A stretch of DNA of 64,000 bases. Source: Burkholderia sp. Bp8963. GTDB taxonomy: Bacteria; Pseudomonadota; Gammaproteobacteria; Burkholderiales; Burkholderiaceae. Numbering within the stretch: the stretch's first letter is position 1; every line of letters begins with the position of its first letter. Made by a program: the position numbers and the translations under genes. Below are positions 1-8,842 of this stretch, in pieces. The DNA lies in contig NZ_QTQP01000007.1 of NCBI RefSeq assembly GCF_003854275.1, positions 62,001 through 126,000 on the forward strand, written 5' to 3'. Below the pieces are notes generated by a model. That model was not told where the DNA came from and searched no databases. It saw only the letters and a program-made list of their open reading frames with translations.

Positions 1-186
1 AGGATGTCCCGGCGCAGCGGCAGGCGGCGCGATCGCGGCCAGCTCGGCGTCGGCGAGCGCGGTGATCTCGACGCTTCCGTCATCGAGCGTGCGGTTCGAC
101 AGCACGACGGCATCGGCGCCGAGCGCCTCGCGCACGAGCCGCAGTGCATCGCGACTCGTTGCGCCGGTGAATTTGCGAATGTTCAA
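1..186 (-). CDS. flhF: Flagellar biosynthesis GTPase FlhF (N-terminal part)
   Basis: Only the first 62 codons lie in the window and the gene runs off the left edge. The peptide opens NIRKFTGATSRDALRLVREA, the typical FlhF start, followed by LGADAVVLSNR, matching the N-terminal region before the basic linker and the SRP-type GTPase domain, which is not visible here. FlhF is an SRP-family GTPase that places and numbers polar flagella. The start is a TTG that overlaps the flhA stop in a TTGA tetranucleotide, implying translational coupling. Position directly after flhA is the usual beta-proteobacterial order. The family call is firm, but GTPase motifs cannot be checked. Confidence 0.9.
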   Translation of the reverse strand, partial: MNIRKFTGATSRDALRLVREALGADAVVLSNRTLDDGSVEITALADAELAAIAPPAAAPGHP

Positions 187-2285
187 GCGGGACCCCCGAT
201 GACGTTAACGACCTTGATCGTGCGTGTGTCCGGCACTTCGGCGTACGACAGCACTTTCAATTGCGGCAGGCTGCGGCGCAGGAAGCGCGCGAGCATCGCG
301 CGCAACGCGTGCTGCACGAGCAGCACGGGCGGCAGCCCGAGATTCTGTTGACGCAGCAGCGCTTGCTGCGTGCCGGTCAGAAGGTTGTGCGCGAGACCCG
401 GCTCGAGGCCCGGATTCGCCCCGGTGGCGAGCGCCTGCGACAGCACGCGCTCGAGATGCGCGTCGAGCCCCATCACCTGCATGTCGCCCGCGCCCGGATA
501 CCACTGCTGCGTGATCGCGCGGCCGAGCGCGAGCCGCACCGCGGCCGTGATGTCGTACGCGTCGGTGAGGCGGCCGGCCTGCTCGGACACGGCCTCGATG
601 ATCGTGCGCATGTCGCGGATCGGCACGCCTTCTTCGAGCAGGTTCTGCAGCACCTTCTGCAGCGTCGTCAGCGAGATCGTCTTCGGCACGAGATCCTCGA
701 CGAGCGACGGCGAGTCCTTGCCGGTGCGCTCGATCAGCGCCTGCACTTCCTGGCGGCCGAGCAGTTCGGCCGCATGCTGGACGACGAGATGGTTCAGGTG
801 CGTCGCGACGACGGTGCTCGCGTCGACGACCGTATAGCCGTACACCTGCGCCTGCTCGCGCAGCGCGACGTCGACCCACACGGCCGGCAGGCCGAACGCC
901 GGATCCTGGGTCGGCACGCCGGGCAGCGCGGCCGTCACCTGGCCCGGGTTGATCGCGAGCCATTGGCCCGGGTACACCTCGCCCACGCCGATCTCGACGC
1001 CCTTCAGCGCGATCCGGTACGCGTTCGGCCGCAGCTCGAGGTTGTCGCGAATATGGATCACGGGCGGCAGGAAGCCGATTTCCTGCGCGAACTTCTTGCG
1101 GATGCTCTTGATGCGCTTGAGCAGCTCGCCGTCGCTGTTCTTGTCGACGAGCGGGATCAGCCGGTAGCCGACTTCGAGGCCGAGCGGATCGATCAGCTGC
1201 ACGTCGTCCCAGCTCGCCTCGTGGCTGTCCGCGGGGAGCGCGGCGGGCGGCGCGATGTCGGTGACGTCGCCGGCCGCCTTGCGGGCCGCCGCGCGCTTGG
1301 TCTGCGTGCGCGCGAGCCAGATCGCGCCGCCGCCGAGCAGCAGGAACGCGAAGTGCGGCATCCCGGGGATCAGCCCCATCAGCACGATGATCGCGCCGGT
1401 GATGGTCAGCACGCGCGGGTTCGTGAACAGCTGGCCGGTGATCTGCGTGCCGATGTCCTCGTCGGTCGCGACGCGCGACACGATCACGCCGGCCGCGGTC
1501 GAGATCACGAGCGACGGGATCTGCGCGACGAGGCCGTCGCCGATCGTCAGCAGCGTGTAGTTCGTACCGGCCGCCGCGAAGCTCATGTCGTGCTGCAGCA
1601 TCCCGACGATCAGCCCGCCGATCACGTTGATCGCCATGATGATCAGGCCCGCGATCGCGTCGCCGCGCACGAACTTCGACGCGCCGTCCATCGACCCGTA
1701 GAACTCGGCTTCCTGCGAGACTGCGGTGCGGCGCTTTCTCGCCTGCTCCTCGTTGATGAGGCCCGCGTTCAGGTCGGCGTCGATCGCCATCTGCTTGCCG
1801 GGCATCGCATCGAGCGTGAAGCGCGCGGACACTTCCGCGATCCGCCCCGCGCCCTTCGTGATCACCATGAAGTTGATGATCATCAGGATCACGAACACGA
1901 CGATGCCGACCGCGAAGTTGCCGCCGACGAGGAAGTGGCCGAACGCCTCGATCACCTGGCCGGCCGCGTCCGGGCCCGTGTGGCCCTCGAGCAGCACGAC
2001 GCGGGTCGACGCGACGTTCAGCGACAGCCGCAGCAGCGTCGAGAACAGCAGCACGCTCGGGAACGCCGCGAAGTCGAGCGGCTTCATCGTGTACATGCTG
2101 ACGAGCAGCACCATCACGGACAGCGCGATGTTGAACGTGAACAGCAGATCCAGCAGCAGCGGCGGCAGCGGCAGGATCATCATCCCCAGGATCATGCAGA
2201 TGAGGATCGGGCCCGCGAGCGCGCGCAGGTTGGTGCCCGCGAGCAGGTTCGGGCGCTTCGCGAACAGGCCGGCGGGCGTGCTCAT
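183..2285 (-). CDS. flhA: Flagellar biosynthesis protein FlhA
   Basis: This is the large inner-membrane subunit of the flagellar type III export gate, which uses proton motive force and docks substrate-chaperone complexes. The 700-residue length is normal. The first half is a run of hydrophobic segments (for example ILICMILGMMILPLPPLLLD near residue 35) with the conserved cytoplasmic loop containing GRIAEVSARFTLDAMPGKQM. The second half is the soluble docking domain. Its ATG overlaps the flhB stop (ATGA) and its stop overlaps the flhF start, so flhB-flhA-flhF is one coupled operon. Nothing looks degraded. The family assignment is secure. Confidence 0.97.
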   Translation of the reverse strand: MSTPAGLFAKRPNLLAGTNLRALAGPILICMILGMMILPLPPLLLDLLFTFNIALSVMVLLVSMYTMKPLDFAAFPSVLLFSTLLRLSLNVASTRVVLLEGHTGPDAAGQVIEAFGHFLVGGNFAVGIVVFVILMIINFMVITKGAGRIAEVSARFTLDAMPGKQMAIDADLNAGLINEEQARKRRTAVSQEAEFYGSMDGASKFVRGDAIAGLIIMAINVIGGLIVGMLQHDMSFAAAGTNYTLLTIGDGLVAQIPSLVISTAAGVIVSRVATDEDIGTQITGQLFTNPRVLTITGAIIVLMGLIPGMPHFAFLLLGGGAIWLARTQTKRAAARKAAGDVTDIAPPAALPADSHEASWDDVQLIDPLGLEVGYRLIPLVDKNSDGELLKRIKSIRKKFAQEIGFLPPVIHIRDNLELRPNAYRIALKGVEIGVGEVYPGQWLAINPGQVTAALPGVPTQDPAFGLPAVWVDVALREQAQVYGYTVVDASTVVATHLNHLVVQHAAELLGRQEVQALIERTGKDSPSLVEDLVPKTISLTTLQKVLQNLLEEGVPIRDMRTIIEAVSEQAGRLTDAYDITAAVRLALGRAITQQWYPGAGDMQVMGLDAHLERVLSQALATGANPGLEPGLAHNLLTGTQQALLRQQNLGLPPVLLVQHALRAMLARFLRRSLPQLKVLSYAEVPDTRTIKVVNVIGGPA

Positions 2286-3493
2286 GCCGCACCTCCGTGG
2301 GCACGGGCATGCGCGCCGAGCACGTCGTCGGCTTCGTCGCGCTCGTCATCGGCGGACACCGACGCGCCCTTGTCGAGTTCGGCCGGCACGTCGATATCGA
2401 CGGGCACGGCCGGGAACGCGCCGCCTTCCGCGCGGAAGCGCTTGAGCTGGTACACCCACGCGAGCACCTCGGCGACCGCCGCATACAGCGAGCCGGGAAT
2501 CTCGCGTTCGAGTTCGACGTTGTGATACAGCGCACGCGCGAGCGGCGGCGCCTCGAGAAGCGGCACGTTGTGCTCGGCGGCCAGCTCGCGGATTCGCGCG
2601 GCGACGAGGTTCACGCCCTTCGCGACGACCGTCGGCGCGCGCATCTCGCCATCCGTGTACTGCAGCGCAACCGCGAAGTGCGTCGGGTTCGTGACGACCA
2701 CGTCGGCCTTCGGCACGGCCGCCATCATCCGGCGGCGGGCGATCGCGCGCTGCTGCTGGCGAATCCGGCCCTTCACGTGCGGATCGCCTTCGTTCTCGCG
2801 ATGTTCGCGCTTCACTTCTTCCTTCGTCATGCGCAGCTTCTTGTTGTACTGCCAGAGTTGATACGGCACGTCGAGCGCGGCGACCACCAGCATCCCGGCG
2901 ACCGTCGTGCCGCAGCACACGGCGACGAGGTGGAGCGCATCGGCGAGCGCCGTATCGAGCGGCTGGGTCGCGAGGCCGAGCAGTTCGTCCTTCGCGCGCC
3001 AGATCGCGACGCCGCCGATCCCGCCGACGACGAGCGTCTTCGCGACCGACATCCCGAGCTGGATCGGCCCCTGGATCGAGAACATCCGGCCGAGGCCCGT
3101 CAGCGGGTTCAGCCGGTCGAGTTTCAGTTCGAAGGTCTTCGACGAGATCAGCCAGCCGCCGAGCGCCATCGGCGCGAGCAGCGCGGCGAGCCCCGTCAGC
3201 GCGAGCAGCGGCGCGAGCGCGGCGAGCCCTTCGAGGCTCGCGCTGCCGGCCGCGGTGAGCATCCGGTGCGTGTCGAACGCGGCCGCGCGGTCGAACGAGA
3301 ACGCGCCGCGCAGCATCGTCTGCAGATGCATGCCGATCGGCCCCGCGAGCAGCCATGTGCCGTAGAAGCCCGCCGCGAGCAGCGCGAACGAAGCCAGTTC
3401 GCGCGAGCGCGCGACCTGCCCCTCCTCGCGCGCCTTCTCGCGGCGCCTCGGAGTGGCGGCTTCGGTTCTGTCGAGATCGCTCTCGTCTGCCAC
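2282..3493 (-). CDS. flhB: Flagellar export gate protein FlhB, autocleaving substrate-specificity switch
   Basis: FlhB is an inner-membrane export-gate component that switches export from rod/hook to filament substrates after self-cleavage. The cleavage motif NPTH is present in VVVTNPTHFAVAL, and the N-terminus DLDRTEAATPRRREKAREEG is standard. I place the start at the GTG at 3493 (VADESDLD) because GGAGG lies four bases upstream. A longer reading from a GTG at 3538 adds 15 atypical residues without a comparable site. The C-terminal tail beyond the cleavage domain ends in a charged, poorly conserved stretch. The gene is followed by flhA with a 4-base overlap. The upstream 250 bases carry a G-rich tract described separately. 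Confidence 0.96.
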   Translation of the reverse strand: MADESDLDRTEAATPRRREKAREEGQVARSRELASFALLAAGFYGTWLLAGPIGMHLQTMLRGAFSFDRAAAFDTHRMLTAAGSASLEGLAALAPLLALTGLAALLAPMALGGWLISSKTFELKLDRLNPLTGLGRMFSIQGPIQLGMSVAKTLVVGGIGGVAIWRAKDELLGLATQPLDTALADALHLVAVCCGTTVAGMLVVAALDVPYQLWQYNKKLRMTKEEVKREHRENEGDPHVKGRIRQQQRAIARRRMMAAVPKADVVVTNPTHFAVALQYTDGEMRAPTVVAKGVNLVAARIRELAAEHNVPLLEAPPLARALYHNVELEREIPGSLYAAVAEVLAWVYQLKRFRAEGGAFPAVPVDIDVPAELDKGASVSADDERDEADDVLGAHARAHGGAA

Positions 3494-3649
3494 GGGGCCT
3501 CCAGACGGATACGGCGGGATGCCGTTTTCCAGTGACACCGATTATTCATGGAGGCGTCAAACGCCGATCGGTCGAGCAAAGCCGGGAAAGGGGGGTATTT
3601 CGGGGAATCGGATGCAGGCGGGAACGGGTGCCCCGGATGGGGATCGCGC

Positions 3650-3694
3650 GGGGCGGGCGGCGGGGATGGGACGGGGATGGCACGGGGATGGGGG
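3650..3694 (+). other. Guanine-run tract with G-quadruplex potential upstream of flhB
   Basis: On the plus strand seven runs of three to five G are separated by loops of one to seven bases (GGGG C GGG CGGC GGGG AT GGG AC GGGG, then two more). This fits the usual G-quadruplex pattern. The tract lies between the DUF805 gene and flhB, on the strand opposite to the flhB message. Folding and function are inference. Confidence 0.5.
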
Positions 3695-3743
3695 CGCGGT
3701 GGCGGGCGCGGCGAGACGCCATGCACCCCGGCACGGCGCCCCG

Positions 3744-3793
3744 CTCAGGTGTCGCTCAGGTGTCGCTCAGGCCTCGCTCAGACCGCGCTCAAG
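3744..3793. repeat. 11-bp direct repeats at the 3' end of the DUF805 gene
   Basis: Four units of 11 bp beginning CTCAG, two of them identical (CTCAGGTGTCG), run in tandem and end with a partial unit. The array begins at the stop codon of the minus-strand DUF805 gene. Read on that strand each unit supplies a TGAGCG, giving several stop codons in a row. It looks like slippage-generated sequence. Confidence 0.6.
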
Positions 3794-4169
3794 CCACGGG
3801 GATCGGGTCGGGGCCGAAGCGGTTCGGGCCTGCGTTGCCGCGCGCGCACATCCAGACGAGCAGGATGATCCCGCCGATGAGCGGAATGAACGCGATCAGC
3901 AGGAACCAGCCCGAGCGGCCGGTATCGTGCAGCCGGCGCACGGTTACCGCGAGGCTCGGCACGAGCAGCGCAAGCGACGCCAGCAGCGCGACGATCGCCA
4001 GCAGCAGCGCGACCGACGACGCTTCGCGCGCGACTGCCGCGATCACCTGGCACGCGATCGACACGAGCGACGTGAGCAGCGCGAAATACCAGTATTCCGC
4101 ACGGCGCGCGCGGCCTTCGAACGTCGCATATTGATTGAATACCGAACGAACGGCTTCCGTGAAATTCAT
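3789..4169 (-). CDS. DUF805 family inner-membrane protein
   Basis: This 126-residue protein matches the DUF805 (YhaH-like) pattern. It has an N-terminal cytoplasmic helix with the motif FEGRARRAEYWYF around residues 17-29, then three or four hydrophobic segments, with RRLHDTGRSGWFLL between the third and fourth. The family is widespread in bacterial inner membranes and has no settled biochemical role. It lies between DUF3443 and flhB on the same strand but is separated from flhB by about 300 bases, so it is probably its own transcript. The upstream 360 bases are noticeably AT-richer than their surroundings and likely hold its promoter. The family is recognised; the function is unknown. Confidence 0.85.
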   Translation of the reverse strand: MNFTEAVRSVFNQYATFEGRARRAEYWYFALLTSLVSIACQVIAAVAREASSVALLLAIVALLASLALLVPSLAVTVRRLHDTGRSGWFLLIAFIPLIGGIILLVWMCARGNAGPNRFGPDPIPVA

Positions 4170-4477
4170 TTTATTGCCCTCATGTTTTTATCGACGTTTA
4201 TCAACTACCCCGGAAACAACGCGTGAATTATAGGTGGAATTTCATGACGCTCAATCGCTTTTCAGCCGGCGCGCGATAGCGGATTCACGCTCGGAGAGCG
4301 GCCCTTCCCGATGTCGATCGCATGCGTCACCAGCGTGACGATTGCCGGCTTCACGCCGATTCGATTTGAAGAATTGCAACAAACTGACAAAACCTGCAGC
4401 CGGAAATAATCGGATAACGGATATTGGCTGACGCGAGAATATCGCCGCGATAATCGCTCGCTTCCGCCATTCGGTCG

Positions 4478-4504
4478 AAAAAAAGGAGGCGAATGCTCGC
4501 CCCC
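4478..4504 (-). terminator. Rho-independent terminator after the DUF3443 gene
   Basis: On the minus strand an 8-bp stem (GGGGGCGA with TCGCCTCC, one G-U pair) with loop GCAT is followed by seven T. It lies 27 bases past the DUF3443 stop. The rest of 4170-4477 is AT-rich for this genome; I see no gene in it and take it to contain the DUF805 promoter. Confidence 0.7.
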
Positions 4505-4530
4505 TCATCATGCCGCTGCGTCGCCGCGCG

Positions 4531-5781
4531 TCAGTACGCGACGTAAGGTGCCGCGCCGCCGCTCGACGTGAGGTCCATCCCGAAGTAGATCGTCTTGCCG
4601 TAGAAGTGCGGCAGCCCGACATCGAGCCAGGCCGTCGAGCCGAACGGGCCGGCGATGTCGTTGAACGCGAAAGTCGACGTGTTCGAGAACAGCGAGTCCG
4701 CGTTGCCGACCGGCATCGAGATGTTGCTCGCCGTGCCGTTCTGGCCCACGAGCGTCGCCGTGTAGGTGGTCGTCGACGCCGGGCAATAGAACTGCGTATT
4801 GCGCGAGCACACCGTCTGCGCGGAGTCGTTGAAGAAGTATGCGTTCGAGCCCGTGTCGAAGAACGCGGTGACGGTGCGGCCGAGGAACGTCGAGTTCTGG
4901 AGGTCGCCTGTCGTCGTGGACGTCAGCTTGGTCGTGGCCGCGAACGCATTGTTCGACTGCGTGCCGATGCCGAACGTCAGCAGGCCCGTCGCACTGCCCT
5001 GGCCGTTGCTCGAGATCTGCGGCATCTGCACGATCACGCCATTGTTGTCGCTCGCAAAATGCTGGACCGGATTGGCCACCTGCTGCGCGATCGGCACGAG
5101 CGTCACCGCGCAGGTCGAGTTGCCGTTCGGGCACGCGTAGTAGTTGTTGTTCACCGACGACATCGACGTCGCGCAGTTCGTGCCGCAATCCAGCGGCGCG
5201 GGCCCGATGCCGAGGATGCCGTTCGCGCCGAGCGCGCTCGCGGAATTGGCCGACGTGCCGCCGTTCGTGCACGAGGTCGGGACGTTCGTCGTGCCGAGGT
5301 CGCCGATGATCTGCACCTGCAGCGAACTCGCGGTTTCGCCGCTCACCTTCAGGTCGACGGTGCGCACGGAGCCCCAGGTATAGCTCGACACGAACTTGCC
5401 GCACTCGGCGAGCGGCGCGCCGCCGGCCCCGGTCGTCACGGGCAGGTTGCCGAGCACGCCCGACACTGCGCTGCTGACGAGCCGCAGCCCGTACGACGCG
5501 GTATCGACGAGCACGTTGTCGACGACCTGGCAGTTCGACGTGCCGGGTGCGCAGACCGTCACGCTGACGGTCGGGATGTTGATCACGTTGGCGACACCCT
5601 GGCTCACGGTGATCACCGCGGTGTTCGCGGCGACGGGCGTGCCGCCGCTGCCGCCACCGCCGCCGTTGCCGCCGCCCGAGGAACCGCCGTCGCCGCCGCC
5701 ACACGCGGTGACCAGCGCGGCAGTCGCGACCGCCAGGCTCAGCGCGCCGAGCCAGCGAATGAGAGTATGAGGAATACGCAA
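4531..5781 (-). CDS. DUF3443 lipoprotein, resembling a bilobed aspartic protease
   Basis: This is a 416-residue exported lipoprotein. It has a signal peptide with lipobox LVTAC (Cys27) followed by a glycine/serine-rich spacer (28-48). I recognise it as the Burkholderia DUF3443 family. Two motifs typical of pepsin-like enzymes are visible: VLVDTASYG (Asp93) and AFFDTGSNA (Asp309). Between them is ANGILGIG (about 186-193), like the pepsin element DGILGLG, and near the end WLDVGLPHFYG resembles the last pepsin strands. Several cysteines suggest disulfides. DUF2844 lies directly upstream with a 16-base gap, and the two probably act together in the envelope. Protease activity is inference, and no family function is known to me. 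Confidence 0.8.
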   Translation of the reverse strand: MRIPHTLIRWLGALSLAVATAALVTACGGGDGGSSGGGNGGGGGSGGTPVAANTAVITVSQGVANVINIPTVSVTVCAPGTSNCQVVDNVLVDTASYGLRLVSSAVSGVLGNLPVTTGAGGAPLAECGKFVSSYTWGSVRTVDLKVSGETASSLQVQIIGDLGTTNVPTSCTNGGTSANSASALGANGILGIGPAPLDCGTNCATSMSSVNNNYYACPNGNSTCAVTLVPIAQQVANPVQHFASDNNGVIVQMPQISSNGQGSATGLLTFGIGTQSNNAFAATTKLTSTTTGDLQNSTFLGRTVTAFFDTGSNAYFFNDSAQTVCSRNTQFYCPASTTTYTATLVGQNGTASNISMPVGNADSLFSNTSTFAFNDIAGPFGSTAWLDVGLPHFYGKTIYFGMDLTSSGGAAPYVAY

Positions 5782-5797
5782 GATCGGTCTCCCGCTG

Positions 5798-6301
5798 TCA
5801 CTGGATGTCGTTGCCGGTGAAACCGGCGGGCAGCGCCTGCGGCAGCCACGCCTGTCCGGAGAACGCGCCCATGTGGCCGCCCGTCCGGATCACGAGGCCG
5901 CTCGTATCGACGGACACGGGCGCGCGCCAGCCGCGCGCCTTGTGCGCCGCGTCGACGCCAGCGGTGTATTGCGGGAAATAATTGCCGAACAGCGATGCGA
6001 GATCCGGCATCGTCGGCCCTTGCCATGCGACACCGAACACGGTGCCGGCGGAGGACATGTATTCACGGATCACGGTGCCCGACCCGAGCGTGATTTCGCG
6101 GACGGTGTAGGCCGCCGCGCTGGCCGACGCGCCATCGGCCGAGCGCATCGCGCGCTGCAGCGCGCGCACGGTGGCCGCATGGTCGTCGGACGGCGGCGAC
6201 ATCGGCGCGCCGCCCAGTTCCGCGTGTGCGTGCACACTCCACAGCACGCTCATCAACGCCGCCGCGGACGCGGCGGCACAGCCCAGACGTTTCAGCTTCA
6301 C
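5798..6301 (-). CDS. DUF2844 exported protein
   Basis: This is a 167-residue protein with an N-terminal signal peptide (VKLKRLGCAAASAAALMSVL, cleavage after HAHA, leaving ELGGAPM). The mature part fits DUF2844: YTVREITLGSGTVIREYMS, VFGVAWQGPTMPDL and the C-terminal WLPQALPAGF. I use the GTG at 6301 because GGGGGGG lies just upstream. The longer ORF start adds a non-signal-like extension. It is the first gene of a two-gene unit with DUF3443. In Burkholderia these two families usually travel together, so they probably form one periplasmic or outer-membrane system, but no role is established. Confidence 0.8.
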   Translation of the reverse strand: MKLKRLGCAAASAAALMSVLWSVHAHAELGGAPMSPPSDDHAATVRALQRAMRSADGASASAAAYTVREITLGSGTVIREYMSSAGTVFGVAWQGPTMPDLASLFGNYFPQYTAGVDAAHKARGWRAPVSVDTSGLVIRTGGHMGAFSGQAWLPQALPAGFTGNDIQ

Positions 6302-6551
6302 GTTCCCCCCCAGGACTTGCCTCGTTATTGGCGGCACCGATGGTGTGACCGGCGCCGCGGCTCAGTCTTATGACAGACAAAAGGACGTCGTTCCGATGCC
6401 GCTGAACTGGTATTGCTGAAGCGTAGTATGCCTGCGGAGTGTTTCCAAGTGTCAACAGGGACAAAGCACACGCGTAGCGCCGACCGGCGGGAAGCCCCGC
6501 CGCGCGGGCTTCCCGGGGAACGTTGCGGAGGAAACCCTAAGTGCGCCCCCG

Positions 6552-7283
6552 TCAGAACCCCAGGCTCGCGAGCAGGTCGTCGACCTGCGCCTGGTCCTGG
6601 ACGACGTCGGCCTTGCCCTCCGGATTGATCTGCGGCCCGTTCAGCAGCGCTTCGGGGCTGCCGGTGCTGCTCATGGTCTGCTCGGCCGCGAGCGCTGCCG
6701 CAGTCGCCGCGAACTGCTCGCGGCGCTCGGGCGCGATGTTCTCGACGAGCACGGTGAGCAGTTGCTGCTCGATCAGGTAGACCATGTCCATGATCTTCTT
6801 GATCACCTGCCCGGTCAGATCCTGGAAATCCTGCGCGAGCATGATCTCGAGGAGCTGTGCGTTGGTTGCGGACGTCGCATCCGGCAGCGCGCGCAGGAAC
6901 GCCCGCGTGTCGTCCATCAGCTCGCGAACTTCCGCGCGCTCGATCGGCGCCGCGTACCACTGCGTCCAGCGCGCGTCAAGCACCTCGGCCTCGTTCTGCA
7001 CGCGCTCCTGCACGGGCTTGGCGATCTCGATCGCGGTCAGCACGCGCTCGGCCGCCTGCTCGGTCATCGCCACGACGTAGCGCAGCCGGTCACGCGCGTC
7101 CGGCACCACTTCCGCCGCACGCTCGACGTGCTTGTCGAGCCCGAGCTCGCGCATCGAATCGCGCAGCGTGCGCGTCAGCTGGCCGATGCGCGCGAGGATC
7201 CGGTCGCTCGCATCGGCGCCTTCGGCGTGGCTGTCGACGGAGAACCCCGCGCCGGCCAGCGCCGCATGGATCGGCTCGTTCAC
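6552..7283 (-). CDS. cheZ: CheY-P phosphatase CheZ
   Basis: CheZ removes phosphate from CheY-P and so sets the tumbling signal lifetime. The 243-residue protein has the long helical hairpin core with the catalytic segment DFQDLTGQVIKKIMDM (about residues 148-163), where the Gln of DLTGQ is the phosphatase residue. A flexible linker leads to the C-terminal CheY-binding tail DDLLASLGF. It starts one base after the cheY stop, so the two are translated together, and it closes the chemotaxis operon. A G+C-rich inverted repeat without a T-tract follows at 6487-6514. Confidence 0.96.
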   Translation of the reverse strand: MNEPIHAALAGAGFSVDSHAEGADASDRILARIGQLTRTLRDSMRELGLDKHVERAAEVVPDARDRLRYVVAMTEQAAERVLTAIEIAKPVQERVQNEAEVLDARWTQWYAAPIERAEVRELMDDTRAFLRALPDATSATNAQLLEIMLAQDFQDLTGQVIKKIMDMVYLIEQQLLTVLVENIAPERREQFAATAAALAAEQTMSSTGSPEALLNGPQINPEGKADVVQDQAQVDDLLASLGF

Positions 7284-7284
7284 G

Positions 7285-7680
7285 TCAGCTCCCGGTCTTC
7301 GCCATCTTGTCGAGGATCTTGTTCAGCTTCTCGTCGAGCGTCGCGGCCGTGAACGGCTTCACGACGTAACCGCTCGCGCCCGCCTGCGCGGCCGCGATGA
7401 TGTTTTCCTTCTTCGACTCGGCGGTCACCATCAGCACCGGCAGGTGCGCGAGCGTCGCGTCCGCGCGGATTTCCTTCAGCATCGCGAGGCCGTCGAGGTT
7501 CGGCATGTTCCAGTCGGAGATCACGAACTCGTAGGCGCCGCTGCGCAGCCGCGCGAGGCCCGCCGCGCCGTCTTCCGCCTCGTCGACGTTCGAGTAGCCC
7601 AGCTCCTTGAGCAGGTTGCGGACGATCCGGCGCATCGTCGGGAAATCGTCCACCACCAGGATTTTCATGCTCTTGTCCAT
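7285..7680 (-). CDS. cheY: Chemotaxis response regulator CheY
   Basis: This is a single-domain receiver that binds the flagellar switch when phosphorylated by CheA. With the start at ATG 7680 (AAGGAACGAAG upstream) it has 131 residues. Acidic residues are at 11-12 ([12 protein letters not shown]), the phospho-acceptor is Asp56 ([11 protein letters not shown]), Thr87 and Lys109 (VVKPF) complete the active site. The longer ORF start at 7710 only adds a non-homologous extension. It is the classical CheY of the operon because it is fused by position to cheZ. A second, more divergent receiver lies upstream of cheA. Confidence 0.96.
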   Translation of the reverse strand: MDKSMKILVVDDFPTMRRIVRNLLKELGYSNVDEAEDGAAGLARLRSGAYEFVISDWNMPNLDGLAMLKEIRADATLAHLPVLMVTAESKKENIIAAAQAGASGYVVKPFTAATLDEKLNKILDKMAKTGS

Positions 7681-7747
7681 CTTCGTTCCTTTCCAGATTC
7701 GTTTGCGCAAAACGCGTATCGTCGCACGCGTATTGCGTAATGCAAAT

Positions 7748-8842
7748 TTAAACGCGCTGCACGCGGTCGCCCATCGTGGCCAGCCGCCCCATCACGCGGC
7801 GGCTCATCTCGGCGAGCGGCGCGACCTCGTCCGCGCCGCCGAGCGCGATCGCTTCGCGCGGCATCCCGAACACGATGCAGCTCGCCTCGTCCTGCGCGAA
7901 CGTGTGGGCGCCCGCGCGCTTCATTTCCAGCAGGCCGGCCGCGCCGTCGCGGCCCATGCCGGTCAGGATCACGCCGATCGCGTTCTTGCCCGCATGCGTC
8001 GCCGCCGAGCGGAACAGCACGTCGACCGACGGGCGGTGCCGGTTCACGGGCGGCTCGTCCGACAGCTGCGCGATGTAGTTCGCGCCGCTGCGCGCGAGCA
8101 GCAGGTGCGCGTGGCCCGGCGCGATGTACGCGTGGCCCGGCAGCACGCGCTCGCCGTGCTCGGCCTCCTTCACCGCGATCCGGCACAGCCCGTTCAGGCG
8201 CTGCGCGAACGACTTCGTGAAGCCGGGCGGCATGTGCTGCGCGATCAGCACGGCCGGCGCATCGGGCGGCAGCGGCGTCAGCACCTCGCGGATCGCCTCG
8301 GTGCCGCCCGTCGACGCGCCGATGATGATCAGCTTCTCGGTACTGACGAGCGGGTTGTTGACGAGCGGCGCGGCCGCGTGGCTGCCTGCCGCACGAGCGG
8401 CGGCGGCCTGCGGCTGCGGCGCCTGCCACACGCGGGCGCGCGACGCCGCGCGGATCTTGTCGGCGAGCTTCTCCGCGTAGTCGAGCATCCCGTCGCGGAT
8501 GCCGACGCGCGGCTTCGTCACGAAATCGACCGCGCCGAGCTCGAGCGCGCGCAGCGTGATCTCCGAGCCGCGCTCGGTCAGCGACGACACCATCACGACC
8601 GGCATCGGCCGCAGGCGCATCAGCTTCTCGAGGAAGTCGAGCCCGTCCATGCGCGGCATTTCGACGTCGAGCGTCAGCACGTCGGGGTTGTGCTGCTTGA
8701 TGAGCTCGCGCGCGACGAGCGGATCGGGCGCGGTCGCGCACACCTGCATGTCGGGCTGGGCGTTGATGATCTCCGTCATCAGGCTGCGAATCAGCGCCGA
8801 ATCGTCGACGCACAATACTTTGATCTTCTGCACTGCGTTCAT
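7748..8842 (-). CDS. cheB: Chemotaxis protein-glutamate methylesterase/glutamine deamidase CheB
   Basis: CheB demethylates and deamidates chemoreceptor glutamates, working against CheR in adaptation. It has 364 residues. The receiver domain (1-125) has Asp59 in [12 protein letters not shown], then a linker of about 60 residues, then the methylesterase domain with Ser in [10 protein letters not shown], His in IAQHMPPGF and Asp in GMGRDGAAG. The ATG overlaps the cheD stop in ATGA, and its Shine-Dalgarno AGGAGG sits inside the last codons of cheD, so it is translationally coupled. A gap of 67 bases separates it from cheY. Confidence 0.97.
   Translation of the reverse strand: MNAVQKIKVLCVDDSALIRSLMTEIINAQPDMQVCATAPDPLVARELIKQHNPDVLTLDVEMPRMDGLDFLEKLMRLRPMPVVMVSSLTERGSEITLRALELGAVDFVTKPRVGIRDGMLDYAEKLADKIRAASRARVWQAPQPQAAAARAAGSHAAAPLVNNPLVSTEKLIIIGASTGGTEAIREVLTPLPPDAPAVLIAQHMPPGFTKSFAQRLNGLCRIAVKEAEHGERVLPGHAYIAPGHAHLLLARSGANYIAQLSDEPPVNRHRPSVDVLFRSAATHAGKNAIGVILTGMGRDGAAGLLEMKRAGAHTFAQDEASCIVFGMPREAIALGGADEVAPLAEMSRRVMGRLATMGDRVQRV

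Noticed and set aside
205..2535. Long minus-strand and plus-strand open frames over flhA, such as a 776-codon frame
   Set aside because: They overlap a certain gene, are Arg/Ala/His-rich, and arise from high G+C third positions. Similar antisense frames across the whole window were dropped for the same reason.
3494..3538. Longer flhB reading from a GTG at 3538
   Set aside because: The added 15 residues do not resemble FlhB and there is no good ribosome-binding site, while GTG 3493 has GGAGG.
4170..4477. Possible small gene in the AT-rich gap
   Set aside because: No reading frame with a start, a ribosome-binding site and a convincing protein; only the terminator and likely DUF805 promoter are supported.
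6487..6514. Hairpin CGGGAAGCCC/GGGCTTCCCG after cheZ as terminator
   Set aside because: No T-tract on the minus strand side, so termination is not supported; it may still stabilise the message.
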